Shown: positions 1-5,837 of the stretch, in pieces | How the letters are laid out: the number at the start of each line of letters is the position of its first letter | How positions within the stretch are numbered: the first letter of the stretch is position 1 | From: RGIG5952 sp045627605 | GTDB taxonomy: Bacteria; Verrucomicrobiota; Kiritimatiellia; RFP12; JAAYLN01 | Assembly: GCA_045627605.1 (NCBI GenBank) | Contig: JAZQOA010000120.1 | Coordinates: 1-6,376, forward strand | Direction of reading: 5' to 3' | DNA: 6,376 nt | Made by a program: the position numbers and the translations under genes | Notes under the pieces: model-generated | The model's input: only the letters and a program-made list of their open reading frames with translations | Database searches by the model: none | Told to the model about the DNA's origin: nothing

Positions 1-76
1 GGAACTCGCGCAAACAGCACCTGCTCACGAGGTGGTACCACCCCTCACCCGAATTCTTAACCCTCGGCCTTCTCAT
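1..76 (-). CDS. Probable RAYT (REP-associated tyrosine transposase, Y1/IS200-like), N-terminal fragment
   Basis: Only the first 25 codons lie in the window; the frame stays open to base 1. The peptide begins MRRPRVKNSGEGWYHLVSR and continues CCLREF. A short basic Pro-Arg start followed by Gly, an aromatic, Tyr-His-(Leu/Val)-x-Ser-Arg is the usual opening of Y1-type transposase domains in REP-associated tyrosine transposases, single-strand nucleases related to IS200/IS605 TnpA. The ATG at 76-74 is the first possible start, because the codon just upstream in frame is TGA. A GGAGG at 81-85 sits 4 nt before it, slightly close. The catalytic HUH motif and Tyr would lie outside the window. A strong inverted repeat lies just upstream (92-145), as expected for such genes. 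The family call rests on the N-terminal motif alone. It is unrelated in function to the export operon. Confidence 0.68.
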   Translation of the reverse strand, partial: MRRPRVKNSGEGWYHLVSRCCLREF

Positions 77-80
77 TCAT

Positions 81-85
81 CCTCC
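81..85 (-). promoter_or_regulatory. Ribosome-binding site of the RAYT-like gene
   Basis: GGAGG on the minus strand lies 4 nt before the ATG at 76. A second ATG at 80-78 directly abuts the GGAGG, but its frame closes after seven codons (MNEKAEG, then TAA). The ATG at 76, which opens into the transposase-like frame, is therefore preferred. Confidence 0.55.
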
Positions 86-91
86 GCGTTC

Positions 92-145
92 TATGTGTTA
101 CGCATAACGGGACTGTCCCTCTATGCGGAAATAGTGTAGCACATA
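92..145. repeat. Imperfect inverted repeat / REP-like hairpin between the ABC operon and the RAYT-like gene
   Basis: The core pairs CGCATA (101-106) with TATGCG (122-127). Inside it, GGGA (109-112) pairs with TCCC (116-119) around a 3-base loop, separated by a 2x2 internal loop. Outer arms TATGTG (92-97) and CACATA (140-145) are also perfect reverse complements, giving a cruciform-capable element of about 54 bases. Neither strand has a U-run after the stem, so a classical intrinsic terminator is unlikely. RAYT genes are typically flanked by REP palindromes, which makes a REP-type element the best reading. The canonical GTAG or GGAG tetranucleotide was not found on the 5' side of the core stem; a GTAG occurs at 136-139 on the + strand, 3' of it. 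Only one copy is in the window, so repetition is unproven. Confidence 0.55.
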
Positions 146-161
146 AAGAATGAGATGTAAA
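133..161 (-). promoter_or_regulatory. Candidate sigma70-type promoter for the RAYT-like gene
   Basis: On the minus strand, TTTACA (156-161) matches the TTGACA -35 consensus at 5 of 6 positions. A 17-nt spacer separates it from TACACT (133-138), a 4 of 6 match to TATAAT. The spacer ends in TGC, an extended -10 (TGn). Predicted transcription would start near 126-127, at the foot of the inner hairpin, giving a leader of about 50 nt before the ATG at 76. The surroundings (145-180) are distinctly AT-rich against the GC-rich genes. The -35 lies about 5 nt past the ABC stop codon, so the promoter is in the intergenic region. This is a pattern match only. Confidence 0.45.
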
Positions 162-166
162 AATTG

Positions 167-2122
167 TTATTTTGTTTGGATTTCGAAAAGCTTGGCGTAG
201 TAACCACCAAGCCTGAGAAGTTCCTCGTGTGTGCCTTGCTCAAGGATGCGGCCGTTTTCAAGGACTACGATTTTCTGGCAACGCATAGCCATTGAGACAC
301 GTTGCGAGACGATGACGGCCGTCTTGCCAACGAGAATGCGCCCGAAGGTGTTCTGAAGGCGCCGCTCCGTGTTGGCGTCAAGCGCCGAGGTGCAGTCGTC
401 GAGAATCAGAATCTCCGGTTTTGTGAGCAAGGCGCGCGCAATGGAAATACGTTGGCGCTGCCCGCCGGAGAGCGTCGTCCCCTTCTCCCCCGTAACGGTC
501 TCGTATTTCACCGGCATCTCCATGATGAAGTCGTGGGCGTCTGCCGCCTTGGCGGCATCCATGATCATCGACGGCGTGGCGTCTGGCCTTCCGTAAATAA
601 TATTGTCACGGATTGTGCCGCTGAGAATCTGCGCCTCTTGCGGCACAAAAGCCAAGTCATGCCTGAGTGACTGGAACTTGATGTGCGAGATGTCGACGCC
701 ATCAACGTCGATCACGCCCGACTGCGGGTCGTAAAGACGCGCCATCAGCTGGAGGAGGGTGCTTTTGCCACATCCGCTCGCCCCCATGATGCACAACCAA
801 CTGCCCACGGGAACTTCAAGCGACAAGTCGTCGATGACGGGCGGGCGCTTCGGGTCCCAGCCGAACGTCACGTGGCTGAGCCGGATGCCGGCGCGGAGCG
901 GCACGGGGAAATCCACGCCAGAAGGATCGTCCGCCACCTCCTGGCGCGCCTCGAGCGTGTGCGAGATGCGTTGCAAAACGACGAGCAACACCGAGAGCTG
1001 CACCGCGATTTGCGTGAGGTTGACCACCGGCACGAAGAGGTTGCACACCGCGCTGTTGATGTAGAGCATCGTGCCCAGAGTCATCGCGCCGGCGAGCACG
1101 AGGTAGGCGCAGTAGATGAAGATGCCGCGATCCGTGATCTGAGAGATGACATTGGCGGTACGCTGCAGGGCGGCGCTAAGCTGCTGTTGCCGCACGGTGT
1201 CGCGCAAGAGGCACGCCGAGAGCCTGTGGAAGATGAGCGCCTCCATCTTCTCGCGCCCGTAGGCGACGATGGCCTTGACGGCGTCGAGCTTTTGCGACGC
1301 ATATCCCCACAGACATGCGTTGGTATGGCGGAGCTCGACGTTGACGGCCCTGACTTGGGCGCGGATCTTTGCCGCCGCAAAAGCATACGGCACCATCGAC
1401 GCCAACACGATGCAACCGATGCGCGGGCTGAGGGAGAAGAGGATTGCCACGCCCACGGCAAACATGATCACCTGGCTCGATGCCGTGACGATGAGCTGCA
1501 TGAGCTGGCCCTGCACCACGTCAACGTCTGAAAGAATCCGCGACATCAGGCGGCCCGGGTTGTTGGCGACGTGGTACGACATTGACATGCCCACGACCTT
1601 GTCGTGCATCTCCTCGCGGAGACGCTCGGTGATCGCCTTCGACACTTTCGACTGCGTTCGCTGAACCACGCGGCTCGCCGTGTTGAAAAACAGGATGGTG
1701 ACCAAATAAACGGCGAAAAGCGCAAACAACTTTCGCCCCGCCCACGCGGGTCGCGTGTCGTCGTCGAGGCGGCCCGCCTCCGAAACCATCCCCTCGCCGC
1801 TACGCGGGCCCGGCTCCCCATCCTGGCGCTCCCCGGCCACAACGGACGAGCCGCCCTGGACACGCGCCACGACTTCCGGCACATTGCCAACCTTGAGGAT
1901 GTCGTCGACCGCTATGCGCGTGTAGTAGCTCTGGATGTACGACGCGCAGGCGTTGACTGAAGTCAGGACGATGCACAACAAAACGCGCCAGCGGTGCGGC
2001 CACACGTACTTGCGCATGAAGCGGAAAATCAGCGAAGCCTCACCGCGCCGGTCCTGGACTTGCCGTTCGGGACGGTACGGGATCTTGCGGTATTCCCATC
2101 GCCTGCGACGCGCGCCCATCAT
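167..2122 (-). CDS. ABC exporter half-transporter with a degenerate ATP site (second subunit of a heterodimer)
   Basis: The predicted protein is 651 residues: a six-helix exporter membrane domain fused to an ATPase domain. An Arg-rich cytosolic N-terminus (1-45) precedes membrane segments near 46-66, 131-151, 208-229, 233-253, 333-347 and 355-383. The loop between the first two is expanded (about 78-130). ATPase motifs are Walker A GASGCGKST (447-455), Q-loop Gln495, signature LSGGQ (551-555), Walker B ILILDD (571-576) and D-loop SALD (579-582). Asp576 replaces the catalytic Glu and Gln607 (VSQR) replaces the H-loop His, as in TAP1-type degenerate subunits. The first ATG (2122) overlaps the upstream stop as ATGA. 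A second ATG at 2119 has better spacing (7 nt) from the GGAGG at 2127-2131, so the protein may be one residue shorter. The frame stays open further upstream, but that region encodes the preceding ABC gene. It probably needs that partner to hydrolyse ATP. The substrate is unknown. Confidence 0.93.
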   Translation of the reverse strand: MMGARRRRWEYRKIPYRPERQVQDRRGEASLIFRFMRKYVWPHRWRVLLCIVLTSVNACASYIQSYYTRIAVDDILKVGNVPEVVARVQGGSSVVAGERQDGEPGPRSGEGMVSEAGRLDDDTRPAWAGRKLFALFAVYLVTILFFNTASRVVQRTQSKVSKAITERLREEMHDKVVGMSMSYHVANNPGRLMSRILSDVDVVQGQLMQLIVTASSQVIMFAVGVAILFSLSPRIGCIVLASMVPYAFAAAKIRAQVRAVNVELRHTNACLWGYASQKLDAVKAIVAYGREKMEALIFHRLSACLLRDTVRQQQLSAALQRTANVISQITDRGIFIYCAYLVLAGAMTLGTMLYINSAVCNLFVPVVNLTQIAVQLSVLLVVLQRISHTLEARQEVADDPSGVDFPVPLRAGIRLSHVTFGWDPKRPPVIDDLSLEVPVGSWLCIMGASGCGKSTLLQLMARLYDPQSGVIDVDGVDISHIKFQSLRHDLAFVPQEAQILSGTIRDNIIYGRPDATPSMIMDAAKAADAHDFIMEMPVKYETVTGEKGTTLSGGQRQRISIARALLTKPEILILDDCTSALDANTERRLQNTFGRILVGKTAVIVSQRVSMAMRCQKIVVLENGRILEQGTHEELLRLGGYYAKLFEIQTK

Positions 2123-3873
2123 CCTTCCTCCGTAATCATTCCGGCGCCGGAATGGGTTTCGTACAGCCTGCGGTAGCGTCCGCCTTCGATTTTCATCAGC
2201 TCGTCGTGCGAGCCGCATTCGACGATGTGGCCTGCGTCGAGGAAGACGATCTTGCTCGCATTGCGGATGGTGCTGAGCCTGTGGGCGACGATAAACGCCG
2301 TTCGACCGGTGAGGAAACGGTCGAGCGCAATCTGGATCGCGCGCTCGGAATTCGTGTCGAGGGCACTTGTGGCCTCGTCCATGATTAGGATGGCCGGGTC
2401 GGCGAGAATCGCACGCGCGATGGCGATGCGCTGCTTCTGGCCCACGGAAAGCTGCACGTCGTGGTCGCCCACGCGCGACTCGTATCCGCGGGGCAAGGCG
2501 AGTATCTCGTTGTGGATCTCGGCAATGCGCGCCGCGAACTCCACTTGTTTCTGCGTGGCGTCGGACTTGCCGTACCTGATGTTGTCCGCGATGCTCACGG
2601 TAAAGAGAAGCGACTCCTGGAGAACGATGCCGAAATTCGAACGAAGCGACTTGAGCGTCAAGTCGCGGATGTCGTGGCCATCGACCGTGATCCTCCCCCC
2701 CGTCACGTCGTAGAGACGCATCAGCAGCGACAGGATCGTGGACTTGCCGCACCCCGTGGTGCCGACCAGCGCAATGGTCTCGCCCTGCGCCACATCAAGG
2801 TTGATCCCCTTGAGGACTTCCTTTTCGGGGACATAGCCAAAATGGACGTCTTCGAGCCGGATGATGCCGCGGCACTCGCCCATCGTCCCGGCGCCTGGCT
2901 TCTCCGTGACGAGAGGTTCCTCGTCGAGGATTTCGAAAAGACGTTCCGCCGAAATCTTAACATTCTGGAACTGCTGTGCGACGAGTGAGAAACGCACCGC
3001 CGGCCAGAGCAGCAGCGTCGCGTAAGAGCAGAACGCCGTCACGTCGCCGTAGCTGGCCGTGCCGTCCAGCACCATCGCGCAACCCATGAAGAAAATCACC
3101 ACGTTGCCGCCGTCGCGCAAAAGCTCGGTGTTGCGCCAAAAATCCGACGACGCCACTTGTCCCTCCCGCGCCAGGTCAAGGCTCGTCGTACTTTGATCGT
3201 GGAAAAGCAGGCCCTCGCGCAACTCGGTGCCGTATGTCTTGACGGTCAGGTTGGCGGCGAGGCGGTTCTGGACGCCAGAGGCGACGCGATCCTCCGCGCT
3301 GCGTTGGTTGCGCGCAAGCTGGCGGAGCCGGCCTATCTTGAGCTTGTAGTTGACCGCGAACATAACCGCGAGGGCATAGAGCGGGATGGCGAGCCGCCAA
3401 TTGATGAAAAGCGTCGCGCTGATGGCGAAAGTCGCGCAAATAAGGTCCGAAAGCACCTGGAGCGACGTCACGGTCAGCGTCTGCTGCAACACGCCGCTGT
3501 CGCCCATCAGGCGGTTTACAAGCTTGCCCGTGCTTTCACGGCTGAAAAACGACATGCTCAAGTGGAGCATGTGCGTATAGACGGCATTGCGCACCCGCAT
3601 CACGAACGACTGCCCGATGTAGGCCATCGCGAGCATCTGCAAGTAGCCGCAACTGGCGCTCAAAAGCGTGATGAGGACATAGGCGGCGATAATCCCGGGC
3701 ATCAGCCCGACGCGCCCCGAACCAATGACGTCGTTGATGGTCGAGCGCACCAGCAGAGGCGGCAGCACACTGACAACGGCAAGGAGCGCCGTCAGCGCCA
3801 ACATGCCCAAAAGCTGCAGGCGGAACGGCCTCACGAAGGCCATGATCTTCGAAAATGTCGAGCCCTTGCCCAT
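2119..3873 (-). CDS. ABC exporter half-transporter with catalytic residues intact (first subunit of a heterodimer)
   Basis: The predicted protein is 584 residues, a normal length for a half-size exporter. Membrane segments lie near 20-42, 57-80, 132-155, 158-177, 247-269 and 279-300. The ATPase domain follows from about 338: Walker A GTTGCGKST (371-379), Q-loop Gln419, signature LSVGQ (475-479), Walker B ILIMDE (495-500) with catalytic Glu500, D-loop SALD (503-506) and H-loop His531 (VAHRLST). Gly is replaced by Val in the signature, as in the second ATPase domain of MRP1-type proteins. No N-terminal C39 peptidase domain is present, so it does not itself cleave leader peptides. The ATG at 3873 was chosen because an in-frame start at 3930 would overlap the HlyD gene by 25 nt and lacks a ribosome-binding site. 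The site at 3873 is itself weak (GGGA, 2 nt away), which suggests translation coupled to the HlyD gene 32 nt upstream. Its stop overlaps the next ABC start. It is expected to supply the hydrolytic site of the pair. Confidence 0.94.
   Translation of the reverse strand: MGKGSTFSKIMAFVRPFRLQLLGMLALTALLAVVSVLPPLLVRSTINDVIGSGRVGLMPGIIAAYVLITLLSASCGYLQMLAMAYIGQSFVMRVRNAVYTHMLHLSMSFFSRESTGKLVNRLMGDSGVLQQTLTVTSLQVLSDLICATFAISATLFINWRLAIPLYALAVMFAVNYKLKIGRLRQLARNQRSAEDRVASGVQNRLAANLTVKTYGTELREGLLFHDQSTTSLDLAREGQVASSDFWRNTELLRDGGNVVIFFMGCAMVLDGTASYGDVTAFCSYATLLLWPAVRFSLVAQQFQNVKISAERLFEILDEEPLVTEKPGAGTMGECRGIIRLEDVHFGYVPEKEVLKGINLDVAQGETIALVGTTGCGKSTILSLLMRLYDVTGGRITVDGHDIRDLTLKSLRSNFGIVLQESLLFTVSIADNIRYGKSDATQKQVEFAARIAEIHNEILALPRGYESRVGDHDVQLSVGQKQRIAIARAILADPAILIMDEATSALDTNSERAIQIALDRFLTGRTAFIVAHRLSTIRNASKIVFLDAGHIVECGSHDELMKIEGGRYRRLYETHSGAGMITEEG
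2127..2131 (-). promoter_or_regulatory. Ribosome-binding site inside the end of the first ABC gene, serving the second
   Basis: GGAGG, within GGAGGAAGG, lies in the last codons of the upstream ABC gene. It is 4 nt from the first ATG (2122) and 7 nt from the second (2119). With the ATGA stop-start overlap this indicates translational coupling and near-equal synthesis of the two subunits. Confidence 0.7.
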
Positions 3874-3879
3874 CGTCCC

Positions 3880-3901
3880 GTGCGGAAAACCGCGGATGCA
3901 C
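3880..3901 (-). other. Small GC-rich hairpin in the HlyD-ABC gap
   Basis: On the minus strand GCGG-TTTT-CCGC (3882-3893) forms a 4-bp stem with a 4-base loop. Alternatively GTGC (3898-3901) can pair with GCAC (3880-3883) as an outer stem; the two forms share bases and exclude each other. The element ends 6 nt before the ABC start at 3873, next to its weak ribosome-binding site, so it could limit initiation. A stem this short may equally be chance. Confidence 0.25.
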
Positions 3902-3905
3902 CGCG

Positions 3906-4946
3906 CTAATCGTCGAAGACTATGCGCCAAAGCGGCACGCGGCCGACGAGAATCTCGGCGTCGGCCGTCGTCCCTGGCGGGATGTCGAAGCCCGGCGTCT
4001 CGTAGGGGCAGTAAATGACGCGGTAGGTTTCGTTGCCTTCGGCCTGGATCGCGTCGCGGAGCGCGCCCACCTCAGCCTTGATCCAGTTCCGCCCGAAGAG
4101 GCGCTTCGCCGTCCGAAGCTGGGCGCGGACCGGCATTCCCTTCGAAATGCGCGTCGCATACCGTTCGGGGACGCGCAGTCGCAGGAGGACCTCTTCGTTT
4201 CCGAAGACCTCGAAGAGCACCTGGTCTGCCCGCGCCACCTCGCCCACGAAAAAGCTGTGGCGCAGGAGGCGGCCGTCCACGGGTGCGCGCACCACCCGGG
4301 CATCGAGATCGGCGCGGGCGCTTTTCACGGCGGCGGAGGCTGCGGCCAGTTGCTTTTCAAGCAGGCCGATCTGCCTCAATCCCGTGGACATGTCGCGGTC
4401 GCCCAGCTGGCGGTACTGCATCGCCGCGAGTGCAAGCTGATGCTCGTCCGCCATCAGGTCGCGGCTCGATGCCAGTCCCTTTTCAACGAGTTGCCGCGTG
4501 ATACCAAGCCGCTTCTGCGCGTAGTCCAGCGAAAGTGCGGCGACCTGAACGGAATTCGAATGACTTCGAAGCAGCTCCCGGTATTCCGCCGTCTTCAGCT
4601 CAAGCTCGCTCCTCGCCCGTTGCTCCTCGATCTCGGCGCGTTCCAACGCCGTCCGTTCCAACTCGTCCACGAGCCTCACGAGAATGTCGCCCTTCTTCAC
4701 GGCATCGCCCGAGCCCGCCTCGATTGACGCCACCACGCCATTGACCGGCGAACGCACCTCGGCATAGGGCGAGGTCGTCGCGTACCCCGAGGCCGGGACA
4801 CGGCGCGGAACCTCGATGAACCTCCCCGCCAAAACCAACGCGGCGACAACAACCGCCGCCCTCAGCCAGCCGATCGCCGCCCGGTGCTTCCTTTCGACAG
4901 CCGATGCCGGCGGCTTCTCCCCGCGCGTACTTCTGTATTCGCCCAT
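3906..4946 (-). CDS. HlyD-family periplasmic adaptor (membrane fusion protein)
   Basis: The predicted protein is 346 residues. A short basic cytosolic N-terminus (1-27) is followed by a single membrane anchor (about 28-45). The first half of a lipoyl-like domain is at 60-92 (SPVNGVV, then GDAVKKGDIL). Two long helices (about 93-150 and 162-215) form the alpha-hairpin, with a tip at VEKGLASSRDL (154-164) like the TolC-contacting tip of other adaptors. The second lipoyl half is at 216-249 (VRAPVDGRLL, then GEVARADQVLFEV), and beta-barrel and membrane-proximal sequence runs from 250 to 346. The ATG at 4946 has AGGGAGG (4954-4960) 7 nt upstream. The protein should bridge the inner-membrane ABC pair and the TolC-like channel. 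It is shorter than type I secretion HlyD (about 470-480 residues) and closer in size to drug or macrolide pump adaptors. Specificity cannot be read from sequence. Confidence 0.93.
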   Translation of the reverse strand: MGEYRSTRGEKPPASAVERKHRAAIGWLRAAVVVAALVLAGRFIEVPRRVPASGYATTSPYAEVRSPVNGVVASIEAGSGDAVKKGDILVRLVDELERTALERAEIEEQRARSELELKTAEYRELLRSHSNSVQVAALSLDYAQKRLGITRQLVEKGLASSRDLMADEHQLALAAMQYRQLGDRDMSTGLRQIGLLEKQLAAASAAVKSARADLDARVVRAPVDGRLLRHSFFVGEVARADQVLFEVFGNEEVLLRLRVPERYATRISKGMPVRAQLRTAKRLFGRNWIKAEVGALRDAIQAEGNETYRVIYCPYETPGFDIPPGTTADAEILVGRVPLWRIVFDD

Positions 4947-4953
4947 TTTCCAT

Positions 4954-4960
4954 CCTCCCT
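4954..4960 (-). promoter_or_regulatory. Strong ribosome-binding site of the HlyD gene
   Basis: AGGGAGG is 7 nt before the ATG at 4946. Another ATG at 4953-4951 directly follows the motif but is in a different frame, so the spacing decides for 4946. Confidence 0.75.
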
Positions 4961-4969
4961 GGAAATCAA

Positions 4970-5803
4970 CTACTTTCGCAATGGCGCATCAGTTCCCTGC
5001 GGCGCCGTCTTCGACAGCGTGCGGATGCTCTCAACCTCGTCCTCGTAACGCTTGATGCAGAGGTTGCAGTCGGCGCAACTCCGCTCGTAGCAGTTGCGGT
5101 GAACACGCGACGGGTACATCTTGCGGAAGGCCTCGTAACATTCGTCGCTGCAGAAGCTGAAGCGCTCCTGGTTCGCCCCGAACGCCACCTGCACCACGTG
5201 GAAGCCGTCGAGGTCGGGGTCGCAGACCTTTTCGCACCACGAGCATTTCACGGTCAATTGGTCGAGCACCTTCTTGCGTCGCTGCTCAAGCTCGCTGTCG
5301 GGCCAGATGTACTCGACCCAGCCCACGGCCTCGCGCCTCAGGCGCGCCACGACGGCGTCGTGCCGCAACAACAGGATTGTGCCGTCTTTGAGCAGGTAGG
5401 CGCGTTCACCCTCAAGCACCTCGGCATTGCCCGCCAGGTGCACCTTGACGCCACCCGTGCGCGGAATCTCGTAGGAGTTCCAGCCGCACGAATCGCAAAC
5501 CGCCGCGAAAAGGTGCTGGCGAATGTGCTCCCCGCACTTCGGGCACCGGCCGCCCTGGATGACCTTGAGGCTCCGAAGCGACTGCTCGGCCGCCTCCTTC
5601 AAGCGGCGGTTGGCCTCCCGCGTGATTTCATCCGCGCCGGTATCGACCTCCTCTTCAAGCAGTTTCTTGTCCTGCTCAAGCTGTTCGCGCTGGTCGCCCT
5701 GGATAATGACGTCCCTGAGGAGGTCGTTGGCGCTCGACGCGGCGTCTTCTCCACCCGGAAACTGCCTGCGCAGCAAATTGATCAAGCCCGATGACAATGC
5801 CAT
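4970..5803 (-). CDS. Uncharacterised cytosolic coiled-coil protein with three cysteine clusters (zinc-ribbon-like)
   Basis: I do not recognise this 277-residue protein. Its start is the ATG at 5803, with AAAGGA 9 nt upstream (5813-5818); the frame is open further up but overlaps the TolC-like gene. Residues 1-35 are mixed. Residues 36-80 are highly charged, Glu/Lys/Arg/Leu-rich and probably coiled coil. Cys87-x2-Cys90 and Cys103-x2-Cys106 form a classic zinc ribbon. Residues 115-185 form a Cys-free alpha/beta segment (LLKDGTILLLRHDAVVARLR, then VGWVEYIWPDSE). Cys187, Cys190 and Cys194 with Cys218 and Cys222 (FCSDECYEAF) resemble a treble-clef or TRASH-like finger. Cys238, Cys243, Cys246 and Cys249 form a third cluster, with His235 nearby. 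No signal peptide or membrane segment is visible, so it is probably cytosolic. It lies between the TolC-like gene (34 nt) and HlyD gene (23 nt), implying co-expression with the pump. Possible roles are export adaptor, substrate-handling factor or metal/redox sensor (all inference). Confidence 0.85.
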   Translation of the reverse strand: MALSSGLINLLRRQFPGGEDAASSANDLLRDVIIQGDQREQLEQDKKLLEEEVDTGADEITREANRRLKEAAEQSLRSLKVIQGGRCPKCGEHIRQHLFAAVCDSCGWNSYEIPRTGGVKVHLAGNAEVLEGERAYLLKDGTILLLRHDAVVARLRREAVGWVEYIWPDSELEQRRKKVLDQLTVKCSWCEKVCDPDLDGFHVVQVAFGANQERFSFCSDECYEAFRKMYPSRVHRNCYERSCADCNLCIKRYEDEVESIRTLSKTAPQGTDAPLRK

Positions 5804-5812
5804 GTTTCCAAA

Positions 5813-5818
5813 TCCTTT
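5813..5818 (-). promoter_or_regulatory. Ribosome-binding site of the cysteine-cluster gene
   Basis: AAAGGA lies 9 nt before the ATG at 5803, in the 34-nt gap after the TolC-like stop. It supports this start over in-frame upstream starts that would run through the outer-membrane gene. Confidence 0.55.
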
Positions 5819-5837
5819 CCCGTCTCCCGGCTTCGGT

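Noticed and set aside
31..43. GGTGGTACCACC palindrome that, read on the minus strand as GAGGGGTGGTACC, resembles a T-box antiterminator
   Set aside because: It lies inside the open frame starting at 76, where it encodes Gly-Trp-Tyr-His of the transposase-like motif. The space upstream is too short for a standard T-box stem I, and a T-box would not fit a coding position.
78..80. ATG immediately after GGAGG as a leader-peptide start
   Set aside because: It opens only seven codons (MNEKAEG) and has no spacing from the ribosome-binding site. The overlapping ATG at 76 opens the transposase-like frame.
92..145. Inverted repeat as an intrinsic terminator of the export operon
   Set aside because: No U-run follows the stem on either strand. 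The T-rich stretch (161-165, minus strand) comes before the hairpin, not after it.
683..1531. 282-residue open frame on the + strand
   Set aside because: It is antisense to the second ABC gene, is His/Arg/Asp/Glu-rich without any recognisable fold, and mirrors the GC-rich third positions of the real gene.
2123..2752. In-frame upstream extension of the second ABC gene to 861 residues
   Set aside because: The extra 210 residues are an Arg/His/Pro-rich out-of-frame reading of the first ABC gene's ATPase domain. The ATGA overlap and GGAGG mark the true start.
3855..4727. 290-residue open frame on the + strand
   Set aside because: It is antisense to the HlyD gene, which has clear lipoyl and hairpin domains. 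The + strand translation has no family features.
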